Made by a program: the position numbers and the translations under genes
Source of the DNA: Firmicutes bacterium UBA6418
GTDB taxonomy: Bacteria; Bacillota; Clostridia; Peptostreptococcales; Anaerovoracaceae
Direction: 5' to 3'
Assembly (NCBI GenBank): GCA_002439735.1
Contig: DJPG01000002.1
Coordinates: 18,586 to 25,392, forward strand
DNA length: 6,807 nucleotides
The notes under the pieces: generated by a model
Databases searched by the model: none
Seen by the model: only the letters and a program-made list of their open reading frames with translations
Told to the model about the DNA's origin: nothing
In this document: in pieces, positions 5,750 to 6,807 of the stretch
Layout of the letters: each line of letters begins with the position of its first letter
How positions within the stretch are numbered: the first letter of the stretch is position 1

Positions 5750-6024
5750 TTATCCACTGATCTCGTTGAAAAACTGCGCAGAAAAGTCATCCGAACCCTG
5801 CAGGACGCTGTGATTCGCCCCGCCGCCGTTCACGCTCTTTTCCAAAATTCCGAGAAACTGATCCTCGGCGTCCAAAATATCCATGACGGAAAGGTCATAA
5901 CCCAGTCTCTGCGCGATCCTGCAAAATTCCCGATATGGCTGCTCGCTCTCTCCGGAATCGAGAAATTCCTGCCTAATGCTCGGATCTTTCCGGGCGTTTT
6001 CTCGTTCTCGCTTGAAGCTTTCAT
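5750..6024 (-). pseudogene. Nif11-like small protein, frame broken at the start codon
   Basis: An open frame of 92 codons runs from just after the M50 stop (6028) to a TAA at 5752-5750. Its product carries ESFKRERENARKDPSIRQEF near the N-terminus, then RIAQRLGYDLS, acidic residues, and NGGG followed by a short Cys-free tail. The pattern of a DP-x-hydrophobic-R segment followed about 25 residues later by a LGYD/LS motif resembles Nif11-domain peptides, which include peptide-natural-product leaders and many orphan small proteins. The frame has no ATG, GTG or TTG at its head. The only nearby ATG (6024-6022) is in another frame, and one extra G after it would yield MESFKRE and restore the gene. 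That other frame gives an unconvincing 64-residue product ending at 5830. It could be a one-base-decayed gene, a sequence error, or use a non-standard start. I see no clear ribosome binding site or slippery heptamer. Confidence 0.5.
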
Positions 6025-6028
6025 GGTT

Positions 6029-6751
6029 TTATCCCAGCAGCAGGTTCAGCAACATATCGCAAGCCGGACTGATGATCTTCGACGGGATGTTAAAAATGAT
6101 CAGGATCAGCAGGATCGGCTGTCCATACTGATAGATTTTCCAGTACCAATCATATCTTTCCAGCCGGAAGATCTGCGTCACAACGCCGAAACCGTCCAGC
6201 GGCGGTACCGGGATCAAATTGAACAGCATCAGGACTAGATTGATGTAGACAATATAAAGTAACAGCTGCAGCAAAATCTGTCCGGCTCCCTGATAAAAGT
6301 CATAGCTCATGTGGTCTGCCGCGAAGCGGACAAGCAACGCGAACACGACTGCCAGCAGCAGGTTTGTTGCTACGCCTGCCAGAGATACCAGCAGTTCCCC
6401 GCTTCTGCGATTTTTATAATATCTCGGGTCGATCTCTACCGGAACACCCCATCCGAAGCCGATGAACAGTAACGTCAAGAATCCGACCGGATCAATGTGT
6501 GCCAGCGGGTTTAATGTGACTCTTCCCTGCATCTTTGGCGTCGGATCACCCAATTTATAGGAAACCAGCGCATGCGCAGCCTCATGAAACGACAGTCCGA
6601 TGATGATGCCCGGCAAAATCAGCAGTTTGGTATAAAACCACTCCCCGACAGACATCTGGTTCTCCATAATGGATTCGGCAGCCATGATCACCAACAGGAT
6701 CAAAATAACCGGGTTGATATTTTGAAAAAAATCAGAGATTCTTTTTCTCAT
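6029..6751 (-). CDS. M50-family site-2 protease (YwhC-like), membrane metalloprotease
   Basis: This is a predicted zinc protease that cuts within the membrane. Numbered from the start at 6751 (240 residues), a hydrophobic segment (about 13-27) is followed by the zinc-binding motif HEAAH (residues 56-60) in a second membrane helix. Further helices follow, then the second active-site motif NLIPVPPLDG (178-187), whose aspartate is the third zinc ligand. The layout is that of short, PDZ-less site-2 proteases such as B. subtilis YwhC. An ATG seven codons upstream (6772) has no ribosome binding site. The ATG at 6751 has AAAGGA (6767-6762) ten bases away and forms an ATGA overlap with the stop of the preceding frame, so it is preferred. 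Substrate unknown. The Nif11-like frame starts right after its stop codon, in the same frame. Confidence 0.93.
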   Translation of the reverse strand: MRKRISDFFQNINPVILILLVIMAAESIMENQMSVGEWFYTKLLILPGIIIGLSFHEAAHALVSYKLGDPTPKMQGRVTLNPLAHIDPVGFLTLLFIGFGWGVPVEIDPRYYKNRRSGELLVSLAGVATNLLLAVVFALLVRFAADHMSYDFYQGAGQILLQLLLYIVYINLVLMLFNLIPVPPLDGFGVVTQIFRLERYDWYWKIYQYGQPILLILIIFNIPSKIISPACDMLLNLLLG

Positions 6752-6807
6752 TCGTGTTGTTTCCTTTCGCATAATTGTCTTGCAGGTTCTTTTCCCGCTT
6801 TCAGAAG
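6748..6807 (-). CDS. C-terminal end of an unidentified upstream gene (partial)
   Basis: On the minus strand a frame enters at the window edge, codes for LLKAGKEPARQLCERKQHE and ends at TGA (6750-6748). That TGA overlaps the M50 ATG in an ATGA junction, which is typical of translationally coupled genes in one operon. Nineteen residues are too few to name a family. A second frame is closed by TGA close to the edge. The third is the upstream extension of the M50 frame. Confidence 0.4.
   Translation of the reverse strand, partial: LLKAGKEPARQLCERKQHE

Noticed and set aside
5830..6024. 64-residue minus-strand ORF starting at the ATG at 6024
   Set aside because: Its composition is unconvincing and it has no motif, while a different frame of the same bases gives a Nif11-like sequence; it is best explained by a one-base shift after the start codon.
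5735..6238. 167-codon plus-strand open frame opposite the Nif11-like region and the M50 end
   Set aside because: It overlaps conserved M50 codons, including those for the NLIPVPPLDG motif at its far end; it starts at an ATG beside the CIRCE T-run with no ribosome binding site, and the product resembles nothing I know.

Overview
The window looks like a chromosomal housekeeping segment from a low- to mid-GC Firmicute, most likely a clostridium-like anaerobe. The grounds are strong AGGAGG-type ribosome binding sites, a HrcA/CIRCE-type heat-shock palindrome before clpB, short intrinsic terminators with U-tracts, and proteins of Firmicute type (YczE-like membrane protein, YwhC-like M50 protease). 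No genus can be named from the sequence alone. I see no insertion sequence, phage gene, CRISPR array or replication origin.

Layout. Bases 1-45 are the 3' part of a tRNA-Thr(CGT) reading rightward, followed by its terminator. Facing it is a leftward pair, nth (endonuclease III, 1463-819) and a yczE-like membrane protein gene (791-138), closed by a terminator at 125-99. A divergent intergenic region (1464-1585) follows. It holds promoters for both directions, a 14-bp perfect palindrome of GntR-operator type, and a transcribed leader with alternative structures that can mask the ribosome binding site of a rightward GntR/FCD regulator gene (1586-2245). That gene meets mntP (manganese exporter, 2827-2252) tail to tail, only 6 bases apart. 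Upstream of mntP lie a long hairpin terminator and promoter or operator candidates, then the large chaperone gene clpB (5562-2968). The clpB upstream region has a sigma-A promoter and a CIRCE-like palindrome whose spacer is 8 instead of the usual 9 bases. The right end has an M50 site-2 protease gene (6751-6029). It overlaps the stop of an unidentified gene cut by the window edge (ATGA overlap). The M50 gene is followed in the same reading frame by a short open frame that resembles a Nif11-type small protein but lacks a start codon in frame.

Functionally these are mostly separate cellular maintenance tasks: base excision repair, manganese export, protein disaggregation, intramembrane proteolysis and tRNA supply. 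The less ordinary parts are regulatory or degenerate: the GntR leader RNA, the compact CIRCE variant that may double as a terminator, the stacked signals upstream of mntP, and the apparently start-broken Nif11-like gene that standard gene callers would probably miss or call in the wrong frame.
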